Shown: in pieces, positions 12,978 through 24,255 of the stretch
How positions within the stretch are numbered: position 1 is the stretch's first letter
Layout of the letters: each line of letters begins with the position of its first letter
From: Tyto alba
Taxonomy: Eukaryota > Chordata > Aves > Strigiformes > Tytonidae
Length of the DNA: 64,000 bases
NCBI RefSeq assembly: GCF_018691265.1
Contig: NW_024881278.1
Coordinates: 4,478,001 to 4,542,000, forward strand
Direction of reading: 5' to 3'
Made by a program: the position numbers and the translations under genes
Notes under the pieces: generated by a model
Databases searched by the model: none
What the model saw: only the letters and a program-made list of their open reading frames with translations
What the model was told of the DNA's origin: nothing

Positions 12978-13075
12978 GTGATGGGGAAGCCGTGATGCAA
13001 TTTACCTGAGGTCAGGCAGTAGTCTGAAGGCAGGGCTTGGAGCAGGAGTCAGACTGTCAAGTCCCCAAGCAGTGT
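12978..13075 (+). mobile_element. MIR-like SINE 3' fragment (weak)
   Basis: The run 'ggggaagccgtgatgcaatttacctgaggtcaggcagtagtctgaaggcagggcttggagcaggagtcagactgtcaagtcccc' follows the usual SINE order. That order is a 'ggggaaac.gaggca' block, then '.gacttgccc.aggtcacacag', then '.gtggcagagc.ggaat.gaac'. Divergence is high, so the assignment is tentative. Confidence 0.45.
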
Positions 13076-14850
13076 GTCAGGCACAAGCAGGGCTCCTCCA
13101 CCCCGTCTCTCCTCTCCTGGTTTTGTTTCCCTTTGTGTTCCTAGGGAAAAATGAAGGAGGGGAAAATTAAATGTGGATTATGAATTCCAGCATCAGTGCT
13201 AGGGGAATCTGCAGCCAAGTGAAAGGTGGCTGAATTTAGTCCAGTACTGTCTGCTGATTCTTAAAGAGCTTCTTATGACAGAGTGAACTGCTTTAGGAAT
13301 CAGCCCAAGAGCTGATAGCCCACAGCTCTGAGTGAGAATAAGGGCCACCGTTCCTAATCTGAGATTTAATAAGTTGAATTTCAGTTATTGAAAGGCCATA
13401 AAGGAAGCCTGAAATATTTTTATTTCTTGCACTACTCCAGTGAAAGCTGCATCTGAGAGAAGATAGAAAATATACGTAGGCATGAGATCTATGTGATACC
13501 CTCTTTAAAGCCTTCAGATGATCACATAATGCACAAACCAAAGCCATGAATGGCTTGGGTTTTTTATCTGCAGATCAGTGCTCTTAAGAGTGAAATTAGG
13601 TCCGTGCATCCCACCTGTCAGTGGGTTTGCACAATGGGCATGAAGGGGGACAATCTAGCAAGGCTTATAAGAGAAATCTGTTCCTATATGTGCTCTCAAT
13701 AGGTGTTAATGCTGTGCTGAGGAGCTCTGCTCGTGGACTAGGGCTATTGTGCAAGATAACTGTACAGTCGTGGAGAAAACATTCTCACCCCCACCCTCAG
13801 GATGGGTATGTCCGTGCTGCAAACAAACTCGAAATTGAGAGGGCTTCCACCTTCCACCCAGCCGGCGCAGGACAGCGGAGGCTCCCTGGGAAGCCTCAGC
13901 CCCAGGAACCTGGCCCAGCCCTGCTCCAGCACACGCTGAGCTTCACACTCCCAGGGGAGCACTGCACTGGTGTCTGAACTGTCGCACGTTAAAGCCAGTG
14001 GAAGTAGCTTGCCGGTCACACCTTCAGTTTTCATGTCGACATGCCATAATGACATGAGGCAGCAGACGGATGCAGACGGGGAAAAATATTTGGACATATT
14101 AGGCAATGGGGACCGGTTCATTTAGCTCACACGCCCCCACCGTTACTCCAGCTGAGAGATGGCGAGTCAGTGTCGGCGGCCACAAAGGACCTAACTGAAA
14201 GCTTCTCTTAAGTGAGAAGCAAAATGGGTTTTGCCCAGGTTTATTGAACGCTTTTATTTAAACCACCACCTCCTGTCCCAGGAGGTGCAAAACCTAAACC
14301 TTGCCATTATAAATTACTGCTCCAGTTCTGGGTGGGTTCACAGTCTTTCTGCTCCCTCTGAGGCAGAGCTGACACCTTCCATCTCTGAGGAAGGGTTGAA
14401 CGACAGGCATCCAGCTAAAGTCCCATGTTAGCAGCTAGAATTAAAACACACTTTTCAAGCAGCTATGGGACATGTTTCCCAAATGCTCTGGTATCTCTGG
14501 TCCCCTCTACTTTGTCTGTGAAACTATTACTTTGCATAATAGAAGGGAGAGACGCTCCGACCATCTGGTAGGCAACGCCATGTATAATTTAGGTTGCTTC
14601 ACTCACTCTCCAATCAACAACAGGAACATAGCTTCCTTCTTGTTTCCCTTGATCTCTTAGCCCTTTGCTAGAAATGCAAGGTCAAAAGCAGCTGTGGGGG
14701 AGTAAACTGTATCCTGGAACTGGGTTGCGGAGTTTTGAGGGACACCTCTGCTTGTGGGTGAGACTCCTTCCCAACCAGGTCACTTCTCGATTCTGCATGA
14801 GGGAAGGGCTAAAGAACTCGCTGAAATCCAGTCAGGAGAGGACAGTTGGT
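13076..14850. other. Unique non-coding DNA
   Basis: No coding or RNA gene is recognised. Two small perfect hairpins occur. One is at 14200-14219, with a 7-bp stem of gcttctc. The other is at 14267-14287, with a 9-bp stem of cacctcctg and a 3-nt loop. Both are too short to call structured RNAs. Confidence 0.5.
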
Positions 14851-14868
14851 ATGCAAATATATGCAAAT
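14851..14868 (+). promoter_or_regulatory. Tandem octamer (POU/Oct) motif pair
   Basis: Two exact ATGCAAAT octamers begin at 14851 and 14861, exactly 10 bp apart, about one helical turn. ATGCAAAT is the classical Oct-1/Oct-2/Oct-4 site. The surrounding 200 bp is unremarkable. Function is inferred only from the motif spacing. Confidence 0.4.
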
Positions 14869-15360
14869 GCCCCTTTCCTCTCTCAGAGGAACCTGGTTCA
14901 CCTCCAGCAAAGCCTGGGGACTGGGATCACATCATCCAGGCAACATGCTCTTGGGAATCACCACCAAGGTCAATGTCACTGCAGTTAGCTAAGCAGCCCC
15001 CCGCATGCATCCAACGGGGCGATTGCGAGGGAGGTGGCCGAGTCAACTCGTGTCCAGCATGGAGAAAGATCCTGGGCCTGGTACGGGAGCTACATCATCC
15101 CCAAGGGACCCCTCCTCTCCAGGACCAAGCTGCCTTTTCATCCCCACTGGGGGTGCACCAGGGAAACTACCATTTGCTGCTATTCCTCTATGTCAGGAGG
15201 AATATCTGGGGCCTATCCAGACCTGTGCTCCTGTTTATCCGCTCAGGATAGCCGCATAGTCAGTGGTGGTTATGGCCCCGATGCTAAAGTTTATGGCTTA
15301 AATCGATGGGATTATTCATGAGTTCAGAGATAACCATGTGCTTTTATACTTGGCTGGAAT
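14869..15360. other. Unique non-coding DNA
   Basis: Several overlapping plus-strand frames run through this moderately GC-rich stretch, the longest about 165 codons from 14754. All three plus frames are open over part of it, which suggests composition rather than coding. No domain is recognised. Confidence 0.5.
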
Positions 15361-15545
15361 GGCGTCTAAAGCTGACAGCTGGGAGTCAAAAGCTCTGAGT
15401 CACTGGGTCCCTCCTCTCCTTCCTGTGTGACCAGTCTACCTCTGTCTGCTTCCTTGCCTGCCGCATAAGGAGGATGACAACTGCTTTTATCTGATGGTTA
15501 CTTTCAAAATGGCCCTAAAGGCCTCTTCTGGTCTGATGAAAATTC
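15361..15545 (+). mobile_element. Degraded MIR-like SINE (weak)
   Basis: Landmarks include 'gggagtcaaaagctctgagtcactggg', 'ctgtgtgaccagtctacc', 'aaggaggatgacaactg' and 'cctaaaggcctcttctggtctgatga'. The order resembles MIR, with the 'tgtgtgacc' core followed by '..atggggat.a.actg'. Every block is diverged, so this could be coincidence. Confidence 0.35.
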
Positions 15546-16504
15546 AGTAGAAGCTGGACTAGTGTGGAAAAGACAGGAGGACATTTAACTAATGAAAGCG
15601 CTGGAGCTCAGGAAGGCAATTACATCCTTTCTTCCTCCCCACATTCCCACACAGGTTACTTGGCATTGGATGCAAAATCTTCTGTGGGCAAAGAGGAGTG
15701 GGAAGCCATGAAAAGGCTGAGACAAGGCCCTCTGAGCTGGTGGAAGGCTCATGCGGGGTGTTGGTTTGGGTGCCCCAGTGCAGCAGGTTCCCAGCAGTAT
15801 TTACACCTTGAAAGAGGCCCCATTCAATTAAAAGCCGTGACCTTGATTCTGCAAACCTCTTCTTCACATACGTACTTTGTAAAAGAAAAACATGCACAAA
15901 AGCTCGAGAGAAAGAAAGAGACAAAACACAGGCCAATTGCATATATTTTACACCCCAATATACAGTAAGTCCCCAGGGAAGTGACTGGGAGGGCTTTCCA
16001 CATTTGGCATGTACACCTCTGAATAAAAGATGATTTTAAGTATAGACTCCCTCGATTCTCCTACTGTTCCTTTCCAGGGTTAGTCAGTAGTGCTCTGGGG
16101 TTTCTCTCCCTGTGGGCCTGGGCAGAGCAGGCAGGGCAGCATTGGCTCGCAGCACACAGTCAGTGCTGGCTTTTAGGAGAGACAAGCAGCGCAAGCTGCC
16201 CAGAGTGCAAAAGGCTGAATCGATCGACGGCTGATGTCCGGCACCTTTGCTTGGTCCAATTGTCCCTTCAGCACCATTCCTGGGAGGAGAAGCTGCTCTT
16301 GCAACCCTGCTTTAGTGCACCCATGTTTTGGGGGATGGAAGCTGGCTTTGCCATACACCTCCCTGTTGGTTAACAAGTCAAGTAGGATCATCTGCTTGGA
16401 TAGTGTGAGAAACCCTGTGCGGTGCGGTGTACAGCTGCTGTATCCATATCCCTGTGAATATGCAGGCTGAAACCCTGCAGAGGAACTGTGGGTGTCCTCC
16501 CAGC
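15546..16504. other. Unique non-coding DNA
   Basis: No gene is recognised. The piece 'gaccttgattctgcaaacctcttc' near 15840 may be a remnant of a palindromic sauropsid repeat (compare 'atcctgcaaac.ctta'), but it is too short to call. Confidence 0.45.
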
Positions 16505-16780
16505 TGCCCTGTGCTTTTGCAGGCATTTGTAAATATAATTGCTCTCACTTTCCATTGATAGAAATCAAAAAGCAATTAAGAATCAAGCTCTTCAAATTGA
16601 TAGGTCTCCTGAATTTGAAACATTTTTCATTCTTTGGCTGGTATCTCACTGCCTAGATTAGATTATTTTTTTAAAGGGAAGATTAAAATAAACAGTATTT
16701 ATGGTTTAATTATTTGAATGACTAAGAAGCTCTAGCTTTATTTTAACTTCACAGAGGACCGGGAGATGTTTTTAATGATA
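16505..16780. promoter_or_regulatory. Candidate conserved non-coding element (AT-rich)
   Basis: The block is AT-rich but of complex sequence. It has Meis/TALE-like (ttgatag), homeodomain (caattaag, taattattt) and TATTTATG motifs, no CpG and no transposon resemblance. It sits immediately upstream of a SINE. The enhancer interpretation is inferred from texture only. Confidence 0.25.
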
Positions 16781-16784
16781 TGTT

Positions 16785-17075
16785 TTACTCACATAGCATC
16801 TTTCATCCAAGGATCTCAAACTGCTTTTCAAATAATTAATTAATCCTTGTACCTCTCCATGAGACAGTTATTATCTCTGATATTACTGATGGGTAAACAA
16901 AGGCACAAAGACGTCAAGGCACAAAATGTTTTCCAAATATTAATTAACTAATTCTCGCACTACTCCGTGAGACTGTTACTATCTCTGCTATTACCAGTGG
17001 GTAAACTAAGGCACAAATATGCAAGCAACTCACCCGAGGCCATGCAGGTGAGTCAGTAGCAGAGCTGAGAATAGC
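16785..17075 (+). mobile_element. MIR/CORE SINE with internal ~105-bp duplication
   Basis: The element begins with 'catagcatctttcatccaaggatctcaaactgctttt' and ends with 'cacccgaggccatgcaggtgagtcagtagcagagctgagaatag'. Both are hallmark blocks of the tetrapod tRNA-derived SINE with the '..tttcatccgaggatctcaaagcgctttacaaa' head. Between them the middle part occurs twice, at 16825-16909 and 16929-17019. Each copy contains the 'tctccatgagac/actccgtgagac' block, 'gttattatctctg/gttactatctctg' and 'gggtaaac' (16891 and 16999). The copies differ at many sites, so the duplication is old. Confidence 0.75.
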
Positions 17076-18149
17076 GTATGACCAGTCTAAGTCTTAGCTA
17101 ATTGTTTCTAGCAAGTACTACGCCGTACTCCTGACAACAGGCAATGCAAGCCCCTGCGTGAAGCACAGCTGAAACCAGCCGGGTTTATGAAAATATTTCC
17201 TCCAGTCTATCTTCATCTATTGGAGATCACATTTGCCCACATTAGTTTGCAGCTTCTTTTGAACTTGTCATGACCGGTGGAAGCCAGTAACTACGATAGG
17301 AAATGGTTGTTTTAATGTATCTGGGGGGTTTTGAGATGCTCCGGTGATGATGGCCGTCCAGCAGCACACAGTTTTTCTGGAGTTTATCCCTGTACCCATC
17401 CTGTGTGGCATTCTCGGGCCAGGAGAGCCCCAGGCTCGGCCAGGCGCAGGATGCCACACGCAGAGGGATGCCGTCGCTCCTCTCTCCTCCACCCAAGCAT
17501 GCAGCCCTGGAGCAAGCACGTGCCCCAGGGCAGCAGTGTGAGCACGGGGCTGACCCCAAGCATACCAACACGAGGTGCTGTAAGTGTGTGTGTAGTCCCC
17601 TTAGGTATCCACCTTCCTCCTTTGGGATGTGACAGAGTGTTATTTTTAAGGGTGCACGCACAAGGTCTCTGGAGGGACGTGGCCCCTCAGCAGCCCAAAC
17701 CACCTTGCCTCCTTGCACGGTCCATCAGCTCAGACCTCAACGTGCATTTATCCTGTGGAGCAAGGCCTCTCCATCCTCCCCAGGAGGAAGAGAAAAAACA
17801 AGGAAGCTGAAGGCTCTCTCTGCCCTCAGGAAAGGTCTCCCCTTTTCCATCCAGCTGTAGCGATCCTCCATGCAGGCACCTGAGCCCTCACCACGCGCAC
17901 ATCCCAGCTGAGCTATTTCAAACATGGGCTTGGCCTCATCAAATGCAGTCTCATTTCCACATGAAAGGGCTGGAGGAATATGAAGCCAACTCATCTGTAT
18001 TGATAAGAATTTGGCATTACTTTCCCCCAGTTATCTAAGCTTTCTGTGTACATTAATCACAATGCAAAAACCGAGAGGGGGGAAAGTGTCTTCTCAGCTG
18101 TCTTTCCTGAGCTCAGGCAATAATCTAGCGGTGGTTTTTGTGTTGGTTG
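17076..18149. other. Unique DNA, partly GC-rich
   Basis: Positions 17340-17560 and 17690-17900 are GC-richer with overlapping frames on both strands, the longest about 159 codons. No domain or splice structure can be supported. Confidence 0.5.
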
Positions 18150-18167
18150 TTTTTTTTTTTTTTTTTT
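18150..18167. repeat. T18 homopolymer
   Basis: Eighteen uninterrupted T residues (A on the minus strand) lie in a T-rich stretch. No retroelement body is recognised on the minus-strand upstream side. Confidence 0.95.
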
Positions 18168-18909
18168 CGTTGTTGTGTTTTATTTTTCTAAACTTCCCTT
18201 TTCCAGTTCCACTCTGATTGCTCCCTCCCCTCTGCAATTTGGATGCCTCACTCTTCTTGCTACAGCTCTGATGCAAGCGCTCCGCTGCCGTGTTTGCCAA
18301 ACCTGGCATGAGTACCCACTGCTAGTCTAGACACCAGTCTAACTGTAGCGCTAATGCTAGGGTTTAACAGACTGATCTCGGCATTTGTCATAGCTCTGCC
18401 CACGGTCATCGCTTTGATCTTTATCCTTGAAAACCACAGTCATTGACAAAGGTAAAATGAATTTCTGTCTTTGAAAGACTTTGATGGCATTCCCTTGTTT
18501 TGTTTTGTGTGTTTGTTTTTTTGTTTTTTTTTTCCCCTTCTCCTCTCCTCTGTTCTTCCAGCTGAACTTCATCATAAAGCTTCTGATTACAGCTGCAGCT
18601 CCAGGACCAGATAGAGTTCATGCTTTCTTGCTTTCTGCCATGCAGTCATTTAAAAATCTAAGGGGGAAATCCTGGGACACTTCTTCCGAGACAAACTGCC
18701 AGTGAGTGTAATGTAAACTTTAATGGAAATCGGAGACAGAGGGCCCTCAGGATTTGGTCTTGTACCTTCTTAAAAAAAAAAAACATAACAAAACAAAGTC
18801 ATCTTGAATAGGGCCAAGTGCCAAAAGCAGGAGAGAATGAGAACTATTTGGTATTAGATTTCTAGTTTGAAATCTGTAATGTGCCAAGTTCTATTATTTG
18901 CCTTCATGT
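18168..18909. other. Unique non-coding DNA with T-rich tracts
   Basis: The interval contains a pyrimidine-rich stretch (about 18496-18560) followed by 'ttccag', which resembles a polypyrimidine tract and 3' splice site near 18560. The following sequence has no recognisable exon. An A12 run sits at about 18772-18783. Confidence 0.4.
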
Positions 18910-19130
18910 AGTACCTAGAGGTTGAGCTGAGACAAGGGCCTTCTATTAGACATTGTATAGACACGTTGTAAGAGATTGCCTCTGCCTGGAGGTGTTTATA
19001 ATTTAAATAAACATGATGAGCAAATCAAGTGTTACTACCTCCATCTTCTAGATGGGGAAGTGAAGGCAAGGAGAGTACGCACCTTGTCCAAGGTCACACA
19101 GGGGATCTGAATTCATTGTAGGGCTCCAGG
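18910..19130 (+). mobile_element. MIR/CORE-type SINE
   Basis: The landmarks are 'cattgtatagacacgttgtaagagattgcctctgcctggaggtgtttataatttaaataaacatgatgag', then 'tcttctagatggggaagtgaaggcaaggaga' and 'accttgtccaaggtcacacagg'. They match the sauropsid/tetrapod SINE order in which 'gcactgtacagacac.ta..agaga.agtccctgcc' comes first. The blocks 'agcttacaatctaaat.agac', 'gatggggaa..gaggca' and 'cttgcccaaggtcacacag' then follow. The copy is moderately diverged and clearly recognisable. Confidence 0.8.
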
Positions 19131-19661
19131 TTGCCTTCATGGTGGTAATATTGTCACCTTTGCTGGTGAGCTGTTGGCTCTGAAAGTGATGTCTGGGACA
19201 TCAGCGTGCAGCCAGATAGTGGTGCCTCTTGTTTGCAATGATTTATGACACTTTTCCTTGCTTTGAGTTGCAGGGTTTGGCTCACTGAGGGGGAGTGCTA
19301 CAGATCTCTTAGCTGCTCAAACTCCACTAGAGAAAAAGTCAGCAGTTTTTGAGCCAGACTTTTTTTTCATAAGGTTATAAAAGCCAATTGTGAGGTGTCT
19401 TATCCCTTTGAATTTACTGTAGGAAGCAAGCTACATGAGGGACCTTCAGTGAGGTACTTCCACCAACCTTGATGAATTTGAATGAAAAGAGAAGGGGGGG
19501 CAGGGTCCTTCCACTGGGCCCAGAATAAGAGCAAGAATTTAAAGAGCTGGAGTTTAATACCATGCACAATGTAAAATTAAATATACTCGGTAGGAGAGGC
19601 TTTGATTAAGGGATATAGACAGTGTGGGGTTTGCACATCTGTAAAAATCTTCCAGGGACTG
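19131..19661. other. Unique non-coding DNA
   Basis: No gene or repeat is recognised. A short G-run (aggggggggca) lies near 19493. Confidence 0.5.
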
Positions 19662-19715
19662 GGGATGAAATCCAGGTTCATTGAAGTCAGTGGGATTTTT
19701 GTCACGGATGGCCAT
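19662..19715 (+). mobile_element. Half of a palindromic sauropsid repeat
   Basis: The run 'ggatgaaatccaggttcattgaagtcagtgggatttttgtcac' closely follows one arm of the abundant short palindromic element of turtles, crocodilians and birds. That arm reads 'gtgaaatcctgg.cccattgaagtcaatgggagttttg.c'. The other arm is not recognisable. The family is thought to be a non-autonomous DNA transposon, and the assignment is from memory. Confidence 0.5.
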
Positions 19716-22700
19716 GAGGCCAAGCTCTCTCTCTAAATGCTGGAGTGGAGGGCAGTACACCAGCTCTCAGAATTCTCACAGAATTACAACAGCTTAGGGA
19801 GAAGTTCAGAGGACTTATTGATGGTAGCAACTCTGAAAGCACCAACAGGAATGTCCCGTGCCAAAGGCCAACCAGAATGGCTCTCGGGGTATCCAGCCAG
19901 GAGAGGCCATTTGTCAAAAGGGGTTTTGTTGAACAAAAAAATAAACAAATCTGTCTTCAAAGTGACTGGCTCAAAACTGGAGCTGGCTGAAAACTTTCCT
20001 GCTGTCATATATGAATATCACATAAACACATATCCACACACACATAGTTGGCAACTGAAAAACTTTGTATATAGGTAGTATGTATATTTTAGATAGAAAG
20101 ATGTGTATCTTCTGTGTGTATATACTCACATAGATATATAGTCCCAACATCTACAAAACTGTATTTTCCTGTTTTTTCCAAACACTTCACCAGTTGATTC
20201 ACAGATGCCAAATGTTGACACAATATGTTAAATCGAAATGTTGACAGTTTCCCATGGAGAGTTTTCTGCAGTCTCGGAGAAGCTGTATTCAGCATGTCTT
20301 TTGAGATTCAAAGGAATTTGATTAACAGTTTGCTGTTGCCCATTCCTGACTACTCTGAGTTGAGCTGGGACTGGAGGAGCACTTGATGAGTAAGGCTCTT
20401 TTGTTATTTACAGCCTCGTCAAAACGATGAAGTAGCAGGACTCTCCTTGGAGAGCCATGTATCACCGCATTTGTCAAGACGATTTCCAAATCAAAGATGA
20501 CTTCCAAGGAGCAGCAAGGGTGTAATCTTGGAGCCAGTCAAGCCAATGGCAAAATTCCCAATTTCTGCACAATATTCTTAATGGAGCTTCATATATTATG
20601 GCTCAAAGGTCCTGTCCAAATTCAGCATCTGTGTGCCTTACAGAGGCATGACCCTAAAAAGAAGTGATGAAAAATGCCTATTTTAAAAACAAATATCCCT
20701 GTCTATAATGAGACCAAAGGGAAAATGAAGAATTCGGTACTTAATACTGACACCTGCCACTTGCAAAATCTCTCCACTACTAGAAACAAGTATCTGTGAG
20801 AGTTTGGAAAATTTTGGTCACTCATTTTGTCCTCCTTTGCTTCCATTTCACTCATGGGTACATCTGTCCAATAACAGCACTGACACTGCTAAATGTCATG
20901 AAGTTTCTTCATGTACTAGTTCCAGGTGAGATGGCAACAGGAACAACTATAATTCTTACCAAAAGAAAATGAAACAAGACAAAATAAATATTTGCCAATG
21001 TTTTTGTATATAGTTGTTAGGTTCTAGGCACAGAGATTAGTCAGAGTATCCATAAATATCATCGTCATTGAACTCTGATTTCCAAGTTCTTTGCTCCAAA
21101 TGCCTACCGGCTGTGAGAACCCAGCCGAGCTCTGGCTGCTGGTCTATAAACTCCTTCTGGGTTTTGCTCAGTTCTTGTCACAACGACCAGGGGTCCCCAC
21201 CAGTGCATTCGGGAGAGTGTTTCAGGAGGGGAAGTGAGAGGCACATCCTATATGGTGGAACACCCGGTAGGAAAATGCCCCCGTGGTAAACCAGATGGCA
21301 CAGGTGACCCTGTCGAGCTTCATTCCTGTTGTCACAGCCCTCAGTCACATCAATAGGAAGGGGTCAGTCCCCAGTGTGACAGATGTGGAGGCTGGCAAAC
21401 TACGCAGGGCAAGTATCATAAATGCTCGGGTTAGTTTTTACTCTTCTCTGCACGCCTCTGTTGGAAATCAAGCTAGACAGATTCTTGGTCCCAATAAATA
21501 TGGCGGTTCTGACACTGTCATGTAAGAAAATCCACCTTCCCAGAGAAAACCTCAGACAAAATAGCCAACCCAAGATATTTATCACTTTACAATACATTAA
21601 TGCAAACAAAAACAATGCATGCCACAATAAATCCATTACTGAGTCTTATTAGAACAAACTGATAGTCCCACATGACTAATTTCAAGCTGGAAGTGTTTGA
21701 GTTTGTTTTTTTTGCTATTCATGCTTTTTTTTTTTTGGTGATGCAGAAGGCATTTTTCATTTGTGTGAAAAAAATTGCCTCCAAGAATGTCCAGCCTCAC
21801 TGAAAGATTTAGAGGTTTCAATAAGGAAAAGCTAAGACCAACAATTCAGTTATCACCTGAGCAAGAGGTTTCTTCAGTATTCCCCCTCTCTCCATCACCC
21901 CCAAAAAATACAAAAATAAAATACTGACTAAAACAACAAAATCCATCCAAGTCAGCAACATGTTTCATGGGGAAGAGCGGTAGTCCCTGGGTACCTCCAT
22001 TCATTTATCTCCTTGTATTCAAATCTGGTTTGGATCCAGCTCTAACCACCGTTGGTGGCTCCTCTGCCCAGAACAGCAAAACCAGGCAGGGCTGGACTCT
22101 GAGTTGAGCTCAGACTCCGGGCAGATGATTGCAGCTCAGTGCCGTGTATTAATAACAGTAATAGCAATAGGCTTAGAGCCTATTGGAACCTGTTTAACCC
22201 CCAAATTAGCACGGCTGAGCTGGAAATGCCAACAACTACTCTCCCAGAGATATGTACGAACCTGCACAGTAGGACTCAGTGCAGGCTGGCCGCAGGCTGT
22301 GCCAACGCAGGAGAAAGTCCACTGGATTTGAGCTCCGCATACTGGGACAGAGAGAAAGGACGGCTGAATGGCAGCATTTAAGCCTCAAAGGAGAGCCCAA
22401 GTGCCAGCCAGCACAAGGAGATAAGGAGCACCCTGGAGAAGGGTACAAAGGTAGCACTGATGAGCAGCTCTTGGCTTTGCTCCCACAAAGGTCACAGCTG
22501 GGTCCTCTATTAACTTTTTCTCAACACAGCATTATTGAGAATTATACCAAGCTACACGATAGTAATGCCTCCCTCCCACAGACCTTTCACAAGAAAATGT
22601 AAGTATTTGACATCCCTGGTGTAAGCAAAAGACAGTCAAAGGCTCTGTTATCTTCTTTTATAAGCTGGAGAATTTGGCTATGAGTAGACAAAGGTCCCTG

Positions 22701-22860
22701 TCCAGCAAAGTGTGTGGGGAGTATCACGCATGTGAGCAAACCAATGCACAAGCCTGCTAGATTTGTGTAAGCAGGTCTCTGAAGGTGTGTCCTGGGCCTA
22801 GCTACAAGAGCCTCCATCTAGAAATACAAGTAATCGATAAAAATGTGTCTATTCTGAATT
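19716..22860. other. Unique AT-rich non-coding DNA
   Basis: There is no recognisable gene or confident repeat family over about 3 kb. It holds a small CA-rich stretch near 20025-20046, an AT-rich low-complexity part at 20010-20150 and a T12 run near 21726-21737. Frames are all under 115 codons and overlap each other. Confidence 0.5.
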
Positions 22861-22907
22861 AAAAAAAAAAAAAAAAAAAAAAAAAACAACAGCCAAAAAA
22901 AAAAAAA
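22861..22907. repeat. A26 plus A13 homopolymer pair
   Basis: Twenty-six A residues, an eight-base interruption (caacagcc) and then thirteen A residues. No LINE or SINE body is recognised immediately upstream. It could be a retrocopy tail with secondary expansion, or slippage. Confidence 0.95.
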
Positions 22908-23169
22908 GCCTATATTACTGCAAGGGGAAATTCTTCTTTATTACTGTTTCATTACCAGTATCCTTTTGGAGCTAAAGTTCCTGTACACACATGCAGCAGC
23001 CAGATTCATCAGACAACCAAATCTTAAGCATAGCGAAGTTGTTCCCATTCAGTTCTCTGTTTATTTTCAATTTCCCATCCTATCAGCTCAGATGAATTAA
23101 GGTGGGAGGAGGTGAAGCAACTAGAACGGGCAGTTTTTAAGACTGCGCTGAGTAGAAGGTAAGAAAATA

Positions 23170-23560
23170 TCATAAATTTTATTTCATGCCTTCTTGCCAA
23201 TTGTTAGAAATGTGCAGTCCATATGAATTCATATAACAAGGAGGGAATGTTGGGAAAACCAATAAAGATTTTGTGGTCTTAACTATAATGAATGTAGTTT
23301 GATATAGAGTCTGTTTTTCACTGCATGGCAAAATGAATCATAAAATACTGGACCTTGAAACTCCTGCATTTTTTAACAATAGCCTGGGGACAGTTTACAG
23401 TGTAATGAATTGTAATTAACCCACCTTCAAAATCTTTTATGAGTATTTTGCCAATTAGCTTCGCATGCTTGCTAATGACTCATGGCCAGCGCATGTCTTT
23501 ACAGAGCAGGCTTTTACAGCACACGCTAGCCTGTTAAGTCAGCAGAAGTATGCAGGATGG
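23170..23560. promoter_or_regulatory. Candidate conserved non-coding element
   Basis: About 390 bp of AT-rich complex sequence carries 'gtaatgaattgtaattaaccc', 'ccaattagctt', 'gctaatgactca' (AP-1-like TGACTCA) and 'catatgaattcatat'. There are few CpGs and no simple repeats. The homeodomain-motif density and lack of a transposon match suggest an enhancer. This is untested and inferred from texture. Confidence 0.3.
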
Positions 23561-24255
23561 TGAGGTAGACACAGGTAAGACCCAGCCAGTCCTAGCAACC
23601 TAAATATTTCAACATTCAAAGAGCCCTTGCTGCTCTCTCAGACCTAAAATAACTGTAATAATGTATAGCAACGTCAAAAGGCTTTGGTTTCCGAAAGATT
23701 GTGAGGAATGCAAAGGGCTCAAGTCCTGACATCTGTTGTTACTTAGTACTAACATATATAATGCTGCTAATTGCTGAGCCATCTTTGTTTTCCTTACTTA
23801 GCACTAGGGTTAGAATTATTTTATTTTTGTGGTTCATGGCTTCCTGCCACTTGCAACACAAAGTCCACTCTAAAGAAAATAAAACAACTACCAGGCTGCC
23901 TACTAACAGTGTGTGGAGGGCTGGGGTTGTTTCTTCCCCCTCTTCTGTTTTTGGTTGTGTTTTCTTTGTTTTTAATTAAAGGGGAGTAAGAAAAGACATG
24001 CCCCAAGCAGACCCAGCAGAGCTGGGACCTGACCAGCTTCACACCAAAAGGCCCCATGGGCCAGTATCCCATCTCCCAGCTTAGGCAGAGGGAGATGCAG
24101 GAGGAGGAAACTCAAGGAGGAGGTTCAGCACAATCCCTCCCCTGCTGTACCCTCCTCGCTTCAGGCAATCCGTGGTTTATGGACTTCCCAAAGCAGAGGC
24201 TGTCTCCAGACCAGTGTGTTTTAACAGCCACCCATGGATCTATCCTCCTCAAATG
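23561..24255. other. Unique non-coding DNA
   Basis: No gene or repeat is recognised. Open frames of 68-92 codons overlap in opposite directions. Confidence 0.45.

Noticed and set aside
14267..14287. 9-bp perfect hairpin as a structured RNA
   Set aside because: The stem is too short. Hairpins of this size are expected by chance in 64 kb.
18496..18705. Polypyrimidine tract plus 'ttccag' as the 3' splice site of an exon
   Set aside because: No matching donor, no coding frame of known type downstream, and T-rich tracts are common in this window.
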